Origin: Erwinia rhapontici
Lineage (GTDB): Bacteria > Pseudomonadota > Gammaproteobacteria > Enterobacterales > Enterobacteriaceae
NCBI RefSeq assembly: GCF_012271765.1
Contig: NZ_VRKO01000010.1
Location: forward strand, 690,884 to 754,883
Direction of reading: 5' to 3'
DNA length: 64,000 nucleotides
Part shown: in pieces, positions 38,694 through 47,893 of the stretch
How the letters are laid out: each line of letters begins with the position of its first letter
Position numbering within the stretch: the stretch's first letter is position 1
Position numbers and translations under genes: made by a program
Notes under the pieces: model-generated
Told to the model about the DNA's origin: nothing
What the model saw: only the letters and a program-made list of their open reading frames with translations
The model's database searches: none

Positions 38694-38789
38694 AGCGCTG
38701 GATCACGTAGCAATTGCTGATGGTGTCATTATAATGACGCCTGTTCATGCCCGCGCTGATTGGCAAACCCGTTGTAATCAGGAAATTTC

Positions 38790-39482
38790 ATGGAAAATCA
38801 ACCTAAGTTGAATAGCACCAAAGAAGTCATCGCCTTTCTGGCAGAGCGTTTTCCACAATGCTTTAGCGCAGAAGGGGAAGCACGACCACTTAAAATCGGC
38901 ATCTTTCAGGATTTAGTCGACCGCGTGCAGGGCGAAATGAACTTGAGCAAAACTCAGCTTCGTTCAGCACTGCGTCTTTACACTTCCAGCTGGCGCTATC
39001 TTTATGGCATCAAAGCTGGCGCAGCGCGTGTTGACCTTGATGGTAATGCCTGTGGCCAACTGGACGAACAGCATGTTGAACATGCGCGTAAACAGCTTGA
39101 AGAAGCCAAAGCGCGTGTGCAGGCACAACGCGAACAGCAGCAGGCGAAAAAGCGTGAAGCGGGTGAAGAAACCACACCGCGTCGTCCGCGCAAACCTGTT
39201 CGTAAACCTGCGGCAGAAGGTGAGCAGCCACGTAAAGTGCGCAGCAAACCCGCTCGTCCTCAGGTCGAATCAGGCTCTTCCGCACCTCGTGTAGAAACTC
39301 AGCCGGAGCCACGCAAACCGGTTACCGACACATCAGCGTTGCAAGTTGGCCAGAGCATTAAAGTTACCGCAGGTAAAAGTGCAATGGATGCCACTATTTT
39401 GGAAATTTCAAAAGATGGCGTTCGGGTGCAGTTAGCTTCCGGCCTGGCAATGATAGTACGCGCAGAACACTTGCAGTTCTGA
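38790..39482 (+). CDS. proQ: ProQ, RNA chaperone
   Basis: FinO-domain RNA-binding protein that stabilises sRNAs and mRNA 3' ends. It has 230 residues. The FinO domain (about 1-120) contains [14 protein letters not shown] and [19 protein letters not shown] long basic linker rich in Lys/Arg/Pro follows, and the C-terminal Tudor-like domain has [20 protein letters not shown]. It lies 19 bases before prc; the two are likely co-transcribed. Confidence 0.97.
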   Translation: MENQPKLNSTKEVIAFLAERFPQCFSAEGEARPLKIGIFQDLVDRVQGEMNLSKTQLRSALRLYTSSWRYLYGIKAGAARVDLDGNACGQLDEQHVEHARKQLEEAKARVQAQREQQQAKKREAGEETTPRRPRKPVRKPAAEGEQPRKVRSKPARPQVESGSSAPRVETQPEPRKPVTDTSALQVGQSIKVTAGKSAMDATILEISKDGVRVQLASGLAMIVRAEHLQF

Positions 39483-39501
39483 TACGGAGGCTAATCAGGG
39501 C

Positions 39502-41547
39502 ATGAACACTCTTTTTAAAAGCACCATCATTGCGGGCCTGTTTATCGCAGGCAATGTTTTTGCGGCTGACAATATCTCGCGCGCCGATCAAATCCCGCAG
39601 TTACATCAGGAAGCACAGCATGCCACTGTCAGTGAGCGTGTGACCTCCCGTTTCACCCGTTCCCATTATCGCCAGTTCGATCTCGACAAAGATTTTTCCG
39701 TTAAAATCTTTGAGCGCTATCTGAACTTGCTCGACTACAGCCACAATGTGTTGCTGGAGTCGGATATTACGCAATATGCGGACAAGAAAACGACGCTGGG
39801 CGACGAGTTAAAAACCGGCCAGCTTTCGGCGTTTTATGATCTCTACAATCTGACACAGAAACGCCGTTTTGAACGTTATCAGTACGCACTCTCCGTGCTG
39901 AATAAGCCGATGGTTTTCACCGGCAATGACACCATTGATATCGACCGCAGCAAAGCGCCATGGCCTAAAAGCACCGCAGAGCTCAACGCCCTGTGGGACG
40001 CGAAGGTCAAATATGATGAGCTGAGCCTCAAGCTGGCCGGTAAAGATGAGAAAGAGATCCGTGAAGTTCTCACTAAACGTTATCAGTTCGCGGTACGCCG
40101 TCTGGCGCAAAGCAACAGCGAGGACGTCTTCCAGCTGGCAATGACGGCATTTGCGCACGAAATTGATCCGCATACCAACTACCTCTCTCCACGTAACACC
40201 GAGCAGTTCAATACCGAAATGAGCCTGTCTCTGGAAGGTATTGGTGCGGTGCTGCAAATGGATGATGACTACACCGTGATCAATTCCATGGTGGCGGGTG
40301 GCCCTGCTGCTAAAAGCAAAACGATCACCGTTGGCGATCGTATTGTCGGTGTTGGCCAGCCAGGTAAGCCGGTGGTCGATGTGATCGGCTGGCGTCTGGA
40401 CGATGTGGTTGCGCAGATTAAAGGACCAAAAGGCAGCAAAGTGCGCCTGGAAATCCTGCCTGCCGGTAAAGGAACCAAAACCCGTACCGTCACGCTGACG
40501 CGTGAGAAAATCCGTCTGGAAGATCGCGCGGTAAAAATGACCGTGCACAACGTTGGCAAACAGAAAGTCGGCGTGCTGGATATCCCCGGCTTCTATGTTG
40601 GTCTGACCGATGACGTGAAAGTGCAGTTGCAGAAACTGCAAAAGCAGAATGTTGACAGTATTGTTATCGACCTGCGTACTAACGGCGGTGGGGCTCTGAC
40701 GGAAGCGGTATCGCTTTCTGGTCTGTTTATCCCTGGCGGCCCTGTTGTGCAGGTGCGTGATAATAACGGCAAAATTCGTCAGGATAGCGACAACGACGGT
40801 GTGACCTATTACAAAGGTGCGCTGGTGGTGCTGGTTGACCGCTTCAGTGCTTCAGCGTCTGAAATCTTTGCCGCTGCAATGCAGGATTATGGCCGTGCGC
40901 TGATTGTCGGTGAACCGACGTTCGGTAAAGGCACCGTGCAGCAGTATCGCTCACTGAACCGTATCTACGATCAGATGTTGCGCCCTGAGTGGCCAGCGTT
41001 GGGATCTGTACAGTACACCATTCAGAAGTTCTATCGTATCAACGGCGGCAGCACACAACGGAAAGGGGTGACCCCTGATCTGCTGATGCCGACCGGCGTG
41101 GAAGCGGTGGAAACCGGCGAGAAGTTTGAGGACAATGCCTTGCCGTGGGACAGCGTTAAAGCCGCGACCTACGTGAAAATGGGTGACCTCAAGCCGCTGG
41201 AACCGAAACTGATCCAGCAACATCAGGATCGCATCGCGAAAGATGCAGAGTTCCAGTACATCATCAAAGATATTGCTCGTTTCAATGCGAATAAAGAGAA
41301 GCGCAATATCATCTCGCTCAATCTGGCCGAGCGTGAAAAAGAGAACCGGGAAGATGATGCTCTGCGTCTGGAACGCATCAATGCGCGTCTGAAAGCAGAA
41401 GGCAAAAAGGCCCTGGTGAAACTGGACGATTTGCCGAAAGATTATAAAGAGCCTGACCCGTATCTCGATGAAACGGTGAAGATTGCTGAAGACTTGGCGC
41501 AGCTGGAAAAACAGCAGCCGCCAGCGACCCCAGCCGCGGCGAAATAA
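39502..41547 (+). CDS. prc: Prc (Tsp), tail-specific periplasmic protease
   Basis: C-terminal processing protease that, in E. coli, degrades MepS and processes PBP3. The signal peptide is cut after NVFAAD-like residues (GNVFAAD). A PDZ domain spans about residues 240-320. The catalytic Ser/Lys dyad is in VDRFSASASEIFAAA and GEPTFGKGTVQ. It has 681 residues against 682 in E. coli. Terminated by a strong hairpin. Confidence 0.97.
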   Translation: MNTLFKSTIIAGLFIAGNVFAADNISRADQIPQLHQEAQHATVSERVTSRFTRSHYRQFDLDKDFSVKIFERYLNLLDYSHNVLLESDITQYADKKTTLGDELKTGQLSAFYDLYNLTQKRRFERYQYALSVLNKPMVFTGNDTIDIDRSKAPWPKSTAELNALWDAKVKYDELSLKLAGKDEKEIREVLTKRYQFAVRRLAQSNSEDVFQLAMTAFAHEIDPHTNYLSPRNTEQFNTEMSLSLEGIGAVLQMDDDYTVINSMVAGGPAAKSKTITVGDRIVGVGQPGKPVVDVIGWRLDDVVAQIKGPKGSKVRLEILPAGKGTKTRTVTLTREKIRLEDRAVKMTVHNVGKQKVGVLDIPGFYVGLTDDVKVQLQKLQKQNVDSIVIDLRTNGGGALTEAVSLSGLFIPGGPVVQVRDNNGKIRQDSDNDGVTYYKGALVVLVDRFSASASEIFAAAMQDYGRALIVGEPTFGKGTVQQYRSLNRIYDQMLRPEWPALGSVQYTIQKFYRINGGSTQRKGVTPDLLMPTGVEAVETGEKFEDNALPWDSVKAATYVKMGDLKPLEPKLIQQHQDRIAKDAEFQYIIKDIARFNANKEKRNIISLNLAEREKENREDDALRLERINARLKAEGKKALVKLDDLPKDYKEPDPYLDETVKIAEDLAQLEKQQPPATPAAAK

Positions 41548-41554
41548 GCCCAAC

Positions 41555-41582
41555 AGGCACAGCATTCGCTGTGCCTTTTTTA
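41555..41582 (+). terminator. Rho-independent terminator of proQ-prc
   Basis: Stem GGCACAGC / GCTGTGCC with ATTC loop followed by six T. Confidence 0.93.
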
Positions 41583-41732
41583 TTCCCTCCTGGCGTGGTG
41601 CGTAAAAAGTAAGACAAAGTGTAAAGTTATGTCTTTTTAAGCACTTAAAGATTAAGAGTGCTTGAAATGCACAGTATTGACCTTACGATGGTGTTACGCG
41701 AATAGCGGAATAACTGAGGAAGAATAAATTTT

Positions 41733-42614
41733 ATGATGCGTATTGCTCTTTTCCTGTTAACCAACCTTGGGGTTATGGTGGTGTTCGGGCTGATCCTCAG
41801 CCTGACAGGGATCCAGTCAAGCAGTGTTATGGGCCTGATGATCATGGCGGGTCTGTTTGGCTTCGGCGGTGCGTTTGTTTCACTGCTGATGTCGAAATGG
41901 ATGGCGTTACGTTCCGTCGGCGGTGAAGTGATTGAACAGCCGCGTAATGAAACCGAACGCTGGCTGATGGAAACCGTAGGCCGCCAGGCACAGCAGGCAG
42001 GCATCGCGATGCCGCAGGTGGCTGTGTACCATGCGCCCGATATCAATGCTTTTGCAACGGGTGCGCGTCGTGATGCTTCACTGGTCGCGGTATCAACCGG
42101 CCTGTTGCAGAACATGAGCCGTGATGAAGCAGAAGCGGTGCTGGCACATGAAATTAGCCATATCGCTAACGGTGACATGGTCACCATGACGCTGATTCAG
42201 GGTATTGTGAACACCTTTGTGATCTTCATCTCGCGTATTTTAGCGCAGCTGGCGGCAGGCTTTATGTCTGGCAACCGCGATGAAGAAGGGAGCAGCAACG
42301 GTAACCCGATGGTGTATTTTGTGGTTTCAATGGTACTGGAGCTGGTCTTTGGTATTGTTGCCAGCATCATCACCATGTGGTTCTCACGTCACCGTGAGTT
42401 CCATGCGGACGCGGGGGCTGCACGTCTGGCCGGCCGTGAGAAGATGATTGCCGCGCTGCAACGCCTTAAAACCAGTTATGAGCCACAGGAAGCCAGCAGC
42501 ATGATGGCGTTCTGCATCAACGGGAAGTCTAAGTCGCTGAGTGAGCTGTTTATGTCTCACCCGCCGCTGGACAAACGTATTGAAGCGCTGCGTAGTGGTG
42601 AATACCTGAAGTAA
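41733..42614 (+). CDS. htpX: HtpX, membrane zinc metalloprotease
   Basis: M48 protease for quality control of inner-membrane proteins. It has 293 residues, as in E. coli. The zinc site HEISH lies at about residues 139-144 ([14 protein letters not shown]), and the downstream ligand Glu is in [13 protein letters not shown]-terminal and central hydrophobic helices are present. In E. coli it is under Cpx and heat-shock control; the upstream GTAAAAAGTAAG is CpxR-like but weak. Confidence 0.96.
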   Translation: MMRIALFLLTNLGVMVVFGLILSLTGIQSSSVMGLMIMAGLFGFGGAFVSLLMSKWMALRSVGGEVIEQPRNETERWLMETVGRQAQQAGIAMPQVAVYHAPDINAFATGARRDASLVAVSTGLLQNMSRDEAEAVLAHEISHIANGDMVTMTLIQGIVNTFVIFISRILAQLAAGFMSGNRDEEGSSNGNPMVYFVVSMVLELVFGIVASIITMWFSRHREFHADAGAARLAGREKMIAALQRLKTSYEPQEASSMMAFCINGKSKSLSELFMSHPPLDKRIEALRSGEYLK

Positions 42615-42634
42615 CCACCCACCTTTTTAAGTAA

Positions 42635-42661
42635 AAAACCCGCCTTCTGGCGGGTTTTTTT
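42635..42661. terminator. Bidirectional terminator between htpX and yebQ
   Basis: Stem AACCCGCC / GGCGGGTT with TTCT loop, T-run on the right and A-run on the left, between convergent stops. Confidence 0.92.
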
Positions 42662-42665
42662 ATGC

Positions 42666-44039
42666 TCAAACGTTACGTGGTTGAGTGATGCGCAGGGCGC
42701 TGACCAGCGCGGCTACGGTGGCGAAGCTGCCTGCCAGTAGCAGCGAAAGATGAGTACCCTGGGTGGCAAAGAGGTTAAACATCAGTGCCACCAACGCAGC
42801 ACCGCTGGCCTGACCCAGCAGTCTTGCCGTACCCAGCATCCCGCTGGCACCCCCGCTACGATGGCGCGGGGCAGAAGAGATAATTGTGTGGTTGTTGGGC
42901 GACTGGAACAGACCAAATCCGGCACCGCACAGTATCATTCGCCAGATAATATCGCCGTCAGCCGGGCTGGCAGGCAACAAAGCCAGAGCAAATAACCCGC
43001 TGGCAAACATTGCCAGCCCAATAGCGCCCAATAGCCCGGTGTGAACGCGTTCAATCAGCCTGCCAGCAATCGGTGCCATCACCATGGTGGCCAGCGGCCA
43101 CGGCGTTAGCAGCAGCCCCGTGGCGACCTCGCTCCGCCCCAGTGCGCTTTGCAAAAAGAACGGCAGTGAAACCATCGCCAGCATCTGCGCACAGAAAGAA
43201 CAGACCGATGTGCCAATTGACAATGCAAAGACCGGGATGCGGAAAAGATCCACCGGCAGCAGCGGAAATGTCATTCTAAGCTGATGGCGAATAAACAGGG
43301 TGCCAACAACCAGGAGCAACAACAGCTCTGCCAACAGTAGCCTGCCATCCACCCCCTGGGCGAACCCACTCAGCAGCGAGATAAGCAGGCCGAAGGTGAG
43401 AGCGTTCATCACACCGCTGGCGACGTCAAAACGCTGCCCCTGAGACTTCTGCTGATTGTCTGGCAGGAAACGCAGGGCGAGATACAGTGCGGCAATGCCG
43501 ACCGGGATATTGATCAGAAACAGCCACTGCCAGGAGGCGAAAGACAGTATCGCAGCGGCCACCGTTGGCCCCGCGGCGCTGGAGACGGCGACAATCAGCG
43601 AATTAATTCCCATACCGCGCCCGAGGTGGCGCTGGGGATAGATAATACGTATCAGTGCGGTGTTGACGCTCATCAGCGCTGCGCCGCCGAACCCTTGCAA
43701 CACGCGGGCGAAGGTTAACATGCTCAGTGAGTCAGAAAGCGCGCAGAATAATGACGTGCAGGTAAACAGCACCAGGCCGCACTGGTAAACGCGGCGATAA
43801 CCCAGCATATCACCCAGAAAAGAGAGCGACAGCAACGAGACAATAATCGCCAGCTGGTAGGCATTCACAATCCAGATGGACTGTGCCGGGCTGGCATGAA
43901 GCTCGCGGGCGATGGTCGGTAGTGCGACGTTGGCAATGGCACCATCAAGCACAGCGACAGTAATGCCGAGCGCAATGGCCACAATGGCCCCGTAGCGTTG
44001 GGGTAACGGTAAACCGTCAGTCGGTGATTCAGGCGGCAT
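42666..44039 (-). CDS. yebQ: YebQ, MFS transporter (DHA2, 14 TM)
   Basis: Putative drug exporter of the inner membrane. It has 457 residues, as in E. coli YebQ. Conserved blocks: AVLDGAIANVALPTIA in TM1, FLGDMLGYRRVYQCG (motif A), RVLQGFGGAALMSVNTALIR and the DHA2 signature PQRHLGRGMGINSLIVAVSSAAGPTV (given here only as landmarks at about residues 135-160). Divergent from kdgR, which in E. coli is also next to it. Substrate not established. Confidence 0.93.
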   Translation of the reverse strand: MPPESPTDGLPLPQRYGAIVAIALGITVAVLDGAIANVALPTIARELHASPAQSIWIVNAYQLAIIVSLLSLSFLGDMLGYRRVYQCGLVLFTCTSLFCALSDSLSMLTFARVLQGFGGAALMSVNTALIRIIYPQRHLGRGMGINSLIVAVSSAAGPTVAAAILSFASWQWLFLINIPVGIAALYLALRFLPDNQQKSQGQRFDVASGVMNALTFGLLISLLSGFAQGVDGRLLLAELLLLLVVGTLFIRHQLRMTFPLLPVDLFRIPVFALSIGTSVCSFCAQMLAMVSLPFFLQSALGRSEVATGLLLTPWPLATMVMAPIAGRLIERVHTGLLGAIGLAMFASGLFALALLPASPADGDIIWRMILCGAGFGLFQSPNNHTIISSAPRHRSGGASGMLGTARLLGQASGAALVALMFNLFATQGTHLSLLLAGSFATVAALVSALRITQPRNV

Positions 44040-44179
44040 GGTGATGAAATAGTCAGAGGGGCGAATATCACCATGCTAATGGTTTTTACGATTTTTTCCA
44101 GTCTGTAACTGGCTGAAAACTATCACCGGATGTGTCCGTCATCACGCGCAGGTCGTTGCACACTCAGGGTGCGGGCCGT

Positions 44180-44201
44180 ATAATGGAAATAGCGTTCCAT
44201 T
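44180..44201. promoter_or_regulatory. IclR-type operator overlapping the kdgR promoter
   Basis: AATGGAA-N6-TTCCATT is a perfect 7-bp dyad (44182-44201) of the TGGAA/TTCCA type bound by IclR-family regulators. It overlaps a TATAAT -10 at 44179-44184, so KdgR could repress its own gene. The dyad is seen; autoregulation is inferred. Confidence 0.6.
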
Positions 44202-44227
44202 TTTTATAAAACACTTAAAGGTAAAAC

Positions 44228-45019
44228 ATGATCAGTGCCGATTCAGATAAACAACCAGACTCCGTCTCTTCGGTCATGAAAGTGTTTGGCATTTTGCAGG
44301 CGCTGGGCGAGGAACGTGAAAATGGAATCACCGAGCTTTCGCAGCGGGTGATGATGTCGAAAAGTACCGTTTACCGTTTTCTGCAGACCATGAAAACCCT
44401 GGGCTACGTCTCACAGGAAGGGGAGTCTGAGAAGTATGCGCTGACCCTTAAACTGTTCGAGCTGGGCGCAAAAGCATTACAGAATGTCGATCTGATCCGC
44501 AGTGCCGATGTACAGATGCGTGATATTTCGCGTCAGACGAAAGAAACGATCCACCTTGGGGCCCTGGAAGAAGACAGTATTGTTTACATCCATAAGGTGG
44601 ATTCATTATACAACCTGCGTATGTATTCCCGTATTGGTCGTCGTAATCCACTCCACAGCACGGCAATTGGTAAAGTGCTGCTGGCCTGGCGAGACCGCGC
44701 AGAAGTCGAGGAGATTCTGACGGGTGTCGAGTTTACCCGCAGCACGTCAAGGACGCTCGACAGCGCTGCAGCACTGTTACCTGCGCTGGACCAGGTGCGT
44801 TCTCAGGGCTTTGGTGAGGATAATGAAGAGCAGGAAGAAGGTCTACGCTGTATTGCGGTGCCAGTCTTTGATCGCTTCGGCGTGGTGATTGCTGGTCTGA
44901 GTATTTCATTCCCGACCATTCGTTTCTCAGAAGAACATAAAAAAGGATACGTCGCGATGCTGCATCAGGCGGCGAAAAACATCTCCGAGCAGATGGGCTA
45001 CCACGACTATCCTTTCTGA
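44228..45019 (+). CDS. kdgR: KdgR, IclR-family repressor of pectin/hexuronate genes
   Basis: Repressor released by 2-keto-3-deoxygluconate; controls kdgT, kdgK, eda and pectinolysis genes in enterobacteria. It has 263 residues: an N-terminal winged helix (KVFGILQALGEERENGITEL, with KSTVYRFLQTMKTLGYV as recognition region) and a C-terminal IclR effector domain (RIGRRNPLHSTAIGKVLLAW). eda in this window is a likely target. Confidence 0.95.
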   Translation: MISADSDKQPDSVSSVMKVFGILQALGEERENGITELSQRVMMSKSTVYRFLQTMKTLGYVSQEGESEKYALTLKLFELGAKALQNVDLIRSADVQMRDISRQTKETIHLGALEEDSIVYIHKVDSLYNLRMYSRIGRRNPLHSTAIGKVLLAWRDRAEVEEILTGVEFTRSTSRTLDSAAALLPALDQVRSQGFGEDNEEQEEGLRCIAVPVFDRFGVVIAGLSISFPTIRFSEEHKKGYVAMLHQAAKNISEQMGYHDYPF

Positions 45020-45057
45020 TACGGAATGGGCCAGCAGTGCGCTGGCCCGATTGTCTG

Positions 45058-45294
45058 TCAGTTGTCGACCACTTCCGAGCTCTTCCTCAGCAGAGGACAG
45101 TCTGTCACGCCGATGATCCCGCTATCAGTATGCAGATACTGCGCAATCACCATGCCGCGTGCTGTCAGATACTGGCACTGAAGCCCCATTCCCGCGACAT
45201 TTTTGTTGCTGCCTGTCAGAACGCCATAGCCTGTCAATAGCATTGCCAGCCAGATGATGACCAGCAATGCAACGATCCGTAGCAAAAATTTCAT
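45058..45294 (-). CDS. yobH: YobH, small exported/membrane protein
   Basis: 78 residues (E. coli 79). One N-terminal hydrophobic segment (LLRIVALLVIIWLAMLLTGYG), then a short periplasmic part with two cysteines (GLQCQYLTARG, TDCPLL). Convergent with kdgR as in E. coli. In E. coli mgrB comes next; it is not found here. Function unknown. Confidence 0.9.
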   Translation of the reverse strand: MKFLLRIVALLVIIWLAMLLTGYGVLTGSNKNVAGMGLQCQYLTARGMVIAQYLHTDSGIIGVTDCPLLRKSSEVVDN

Positions 45295-45524
45295 GTGTAT
45301 CCCCTTATTATTGTTCAGGCGGTGTCCTCACTGCCCGCGCTAAGCATAGCACCATGCAGGTTACTGGTACTAAAAACGATAAGAGGATACTGAAAGCGCG
45401 GAACATTTCTGTCGCAGTACGTTGAGTATTTTGTGATGCAGCTATCAATTAACGCCCGAGCAGGTAAAATCATCTCGGCGGCGCTAACGTACTTCGGTAG
45501 CCCATTTTCAGTTTTGAGGCATGT

Positions 45525-45800
45525 ATGAACGAAATGACGACAGGTGCGATGGATATCGCATCAATGGGTGTGGTGACTGTCCTGGTCATTATTGGGCTGG
45601 TAGTCTGGTTTTTTGTTAATCGGGCCAGCGTCAGGGCAAATCAGCAAATTCAGTTGCTGGAAGCGCTGCTGGAAGAGCAGAAAAAACAAAATGTGTTGCT
45701 GCGCCGTCTGACCGATTCGGTTGCGGGTAAAGAGCAGGCAGAAAAAACCACGGATACCGCTGAGAACAAAGATTTTACCCGTCTGATTCCGGAGCGTTAA
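45525..45800 (+). CDS. yebO: YebO, small membrane protein
   Basis: 91 residues (E. coli 95). An N-terminal membrane helix (MGVVTVLVIIGLVVWFFVNRA) is followed by a coiled-coil stretch QLLEALLEEQKKQNVLLRRL. It has the yebO position, but the following gene is an MBL hydrolase rather than yobF. Function unknown. Confidence 0.9.
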   Translation: MNEMTTGAMDIASMGVVTVLVIIGLVVWFFVNRASVRANQQIQLLEALLEEQKKQNVLLRRLTDSVAGKEQAEKTTDTAENKDFTRLIPER

Positions 45801-45819
45801 TTTCATCAAGGAGCCGTCA

Positions 45820-46824
45820 ATGGCCTGGCAGAATCCCTGGTACGACCCTGAAAAACCTCACCATACCCCGGAGGGGTTTCGTAACCTGGAGCCAGATTTG
45901 CGCCAGAACGGCGATCTCAAACGCTGGCGGCAAGAACGTAAGCAGCAGGGATTACCCCGGCCCCCGGCGCAAGGCTATGAACAGTTCATCAGGCAATGGT
46001 GGCAGCCCGCCGATCTTAGCGGTGAACAGGATGCCGTCTGGTGGCTGGGTCATGCCTGCATGCTGCTACGTACCGCCGGACATTATACCCTGATCGATCC
46101 TGCGCTCTCATTACGCGCTTCCCCCCTTAGTTTTTATGGTCCACAGCGTCAAACGCCGTCTGCGCTGGCGATTGAGGATTTACCCAGGCTGGATGTGGTG
46201 CTGATCTCCCACAATCATTACGACCACCTTGATCGTCCAACGATAAAAAAAATTCTACGTCGTTTTCCGCAGGTCACCTTTGTGGTGCCGCTAGGATTGG
46301 AAACGTGGTTTAAGCATCGCGGTGCACGTCAGGTCGTGCCGCTCGACTGGTGGCAGCAGACTCAGGCGTACGGGTTAACCTTTCACGCAGTGCCTGCACG
46401 CCACTGGAGTATGCGTACGCTGTGGGACCGAAATCGTTCATTGTGGTGCGGCTGGGTCATAAAAAGTCAGACGCTTAATTTCTGGTTTAGCGGCGACAGC
46501 GGTTATTGGGAGGGGTTACTGGAGATCCCAAGACGGTTAGGGCCGTTTACACTTGCTGCCTTGCCGGTCGGTGCTTATGCACCAAAATGGTTCATGCAGT
46601 CTCAGCATATGGACCCTGACCAGGCCGTCTCGCTCCATCAGGCAATAGGTGAGCCTGTGACGATCCCGATCCACTGGGGGGTATTTGAGCTTGCCGATGA
46701 ATCACTGGATGAACCCCCTCAGGTACTGGAGCAGGCAATGCTGTCCGCAGGGCTGGATTTGACCCGTTTTAAGCCGTGGATAATCGGAGGTAAAATGCTG
46801 CTGGATAATATCGATTCGGATTGA
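45820..46824 (+). CDS. MBL-fold metallo-hydrolase
   Basis: 334 residues of the NAPE-PLD/UlaG-like lactamase superfamily. The metal motif is HNHYDHLD (SHNHYDHLDRPT); other ligands lie in WLGHACMLL, ARHWSMRTL, FSGDSGY and the late PIHWGVF. The Trp-rich N-terminus (MAWQNPWYDPEKPHHTPEGF) is typical of the family near E. coli-type 'outer membrane/lipid' MBL proteins. It is 19 bases after yebO, with an AAGGAG site. No E. coli counterpart at this place. Substrate unknown. Confidence 0.85.
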   Translation: MAWQNPWYDPEKPHHTPEGFRNLEPDLRQNGDLKRWRQERKQQGLPRPPAQGYEQFIRQWWQPADLSGEQDAVWWLGHACMLLRTAGHYTLIDPALSLRASPLSFYGPQRQTPSALAIEDLPRLDVVLISHNHYDHLDRPTIKKILRRFPQVTFVVPLGLETWFKHRGARQVVPLDWWQQTQAYGLTFHAVPARHWSMRTLWDRNRSLWCGWVIKSQTLNFWFSGDSGYWEGLLEIPRRLGPFTLAALPVGAYAPKWFMQSQHMDPDQAVSLHQAIGEPVTIPIHWGVFELADESLDEPPQVLEQAMLSAGLDLTRFKPWIIGGKMLLDNIDSD

Positions 46825-47363
46825 CCTTAACTCTGTTTTCTTATATCGCAGTGAAAATTAAGAACCCGGATCTAATAATGCAAATAGAGTGATTTGATTG
46901 TGATAATACGCGGGGTCAGATCAATGCTTTTAAATGGGGCAATGAGTTAGCGACTTTCATGATTTTGGTGCAATACAAATATACACTGGCGCTAATGCCG
47001 GATTTTTGTACAAGTGGAGGTGGCCTTACTCCCGTTATTGTGTGTTTATCAACGATAACTTTCGTCAATGCTTTGCCATATTTATGCAATAATTTTCGCG
47101 CAAAATATAAGGTTTACACCTTATCAGCATAGACTTCATGGCATCTGCGGTTTAAAATATCGCTCAGCCTGAGCAGGCAGTGAAAGGGGGCAGCAGGGGA
47201 ATGAGGTGTTCATCGTTGATGAAGCGTCATGCATGTACGTGCAATCTGTATCGGCTATCGTTTCAAATGTGTGCGACATCACTATCTCTGTTTAAAAATG
47301 ACTTGCCATTAATTAACGGATATGTGATAAAACATTCGGGTAAAACGAGGTACAGTTCTGTTT
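46825..47363. other. 539-base gap before yobF
   Basis: No gene recognised. AT-rich with a dyad ATAAGGT / ACCTTAT (47107-47124). It probably holds the promoter and leader of yobF-cspC. Short open frames on the plus strand (e.g. 47180-47383) do not resemble proteins. Confidence 0.5.
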
Positions 47364-47438
47364 ATGTATGGCATCTTCAGTAAAGAAGTTCTGAGTAAAG
47401 ACGTTGACGTTGAATTCCACTTCCTTGCCGATCTTTAA
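47364..47438 (+). pseudogene. yobF: YobF, shortened by an in-frame stop
   Basis: The 24 codons [20 protein letters not shown]... match the N-terminus of E. coli YobF ([20 protein letters not shown], 47 residues). A TAA at 47436 ends the frame; past it, in the same frame, ASCSYVSGFSV resembles E. coli ASCSNVSVLSM. So a stop has arisen inside an ancestral yobF, or the protein is naturally short here. Codon 2 is TAT instead of Cys. It keeps its place just upstream of cspC. Confidence 0.75.
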
Positions 47439-47520
47439 TTTAGTGCCTCATGCAGTTATGTCTCTGGTTTTTCTGTAAGTAAAGCCCACGGGCGAATAAA
47501 CACTCTAAGGAATTTGCAAA

Positions 47521-47730
47521 ATGGCAAAGATTAAAGGTCAGGTTAAGTGGTTCAACGAGTCTAAAGGTTTTGGTTTCATCACTCCTGCTGACGGCAGCAA
47601 AGATGTATTCGTACATTTCTCTGCAATCCAGGGTAATGGCTTCAAAACTCTGGCTGAAGGCCAGAACGTTGAGTTCGAAATTCAGGACGGCCAGAAAGGC
47701 CCTGCTGCTGTGAACGTCACCGCTATCTAA
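47521..47730 (+). CDS. cspC: CspC, cold-shock-family RNA chaperone
   Basis: 69 residues, by eye identical to E. coli CspC. RNP1 KGFGFI and RNP2 VFVHF are present. Constitutive Csp that stabilises rpoS and stress mRNAs. AAGGAA lies eight bases upstream of the ATG. Codon use is strongly biased, as in highly expressed genes. Confidence 0.98.
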
Positions 47731-47790
47731 TTTTCGATCTGAGCCTGTCATTGCCGCCCTGCGTGTAATCCAGGCTGAAATCTGAATACT

Positions 47791-47822
47791 AAAGCCTCGT
47801 CAGAAATGACGGGGCTTTTTTG
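47791..47822 (+). terminator. Rho-independent terminator of cspC
   Basis: Stem AGCCTCGTCA / TGACGGGGCT (one G-U pair) with a GAAA loop, followed by six T. Confidence 0.9.
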
Positions 47823-47893
47823 CGTCATTGTCTGCGGGATTTTCATCGGGGTTTACAGTAAACTGCCGCGTCATCTGTTTATGGAGTGTTGTT

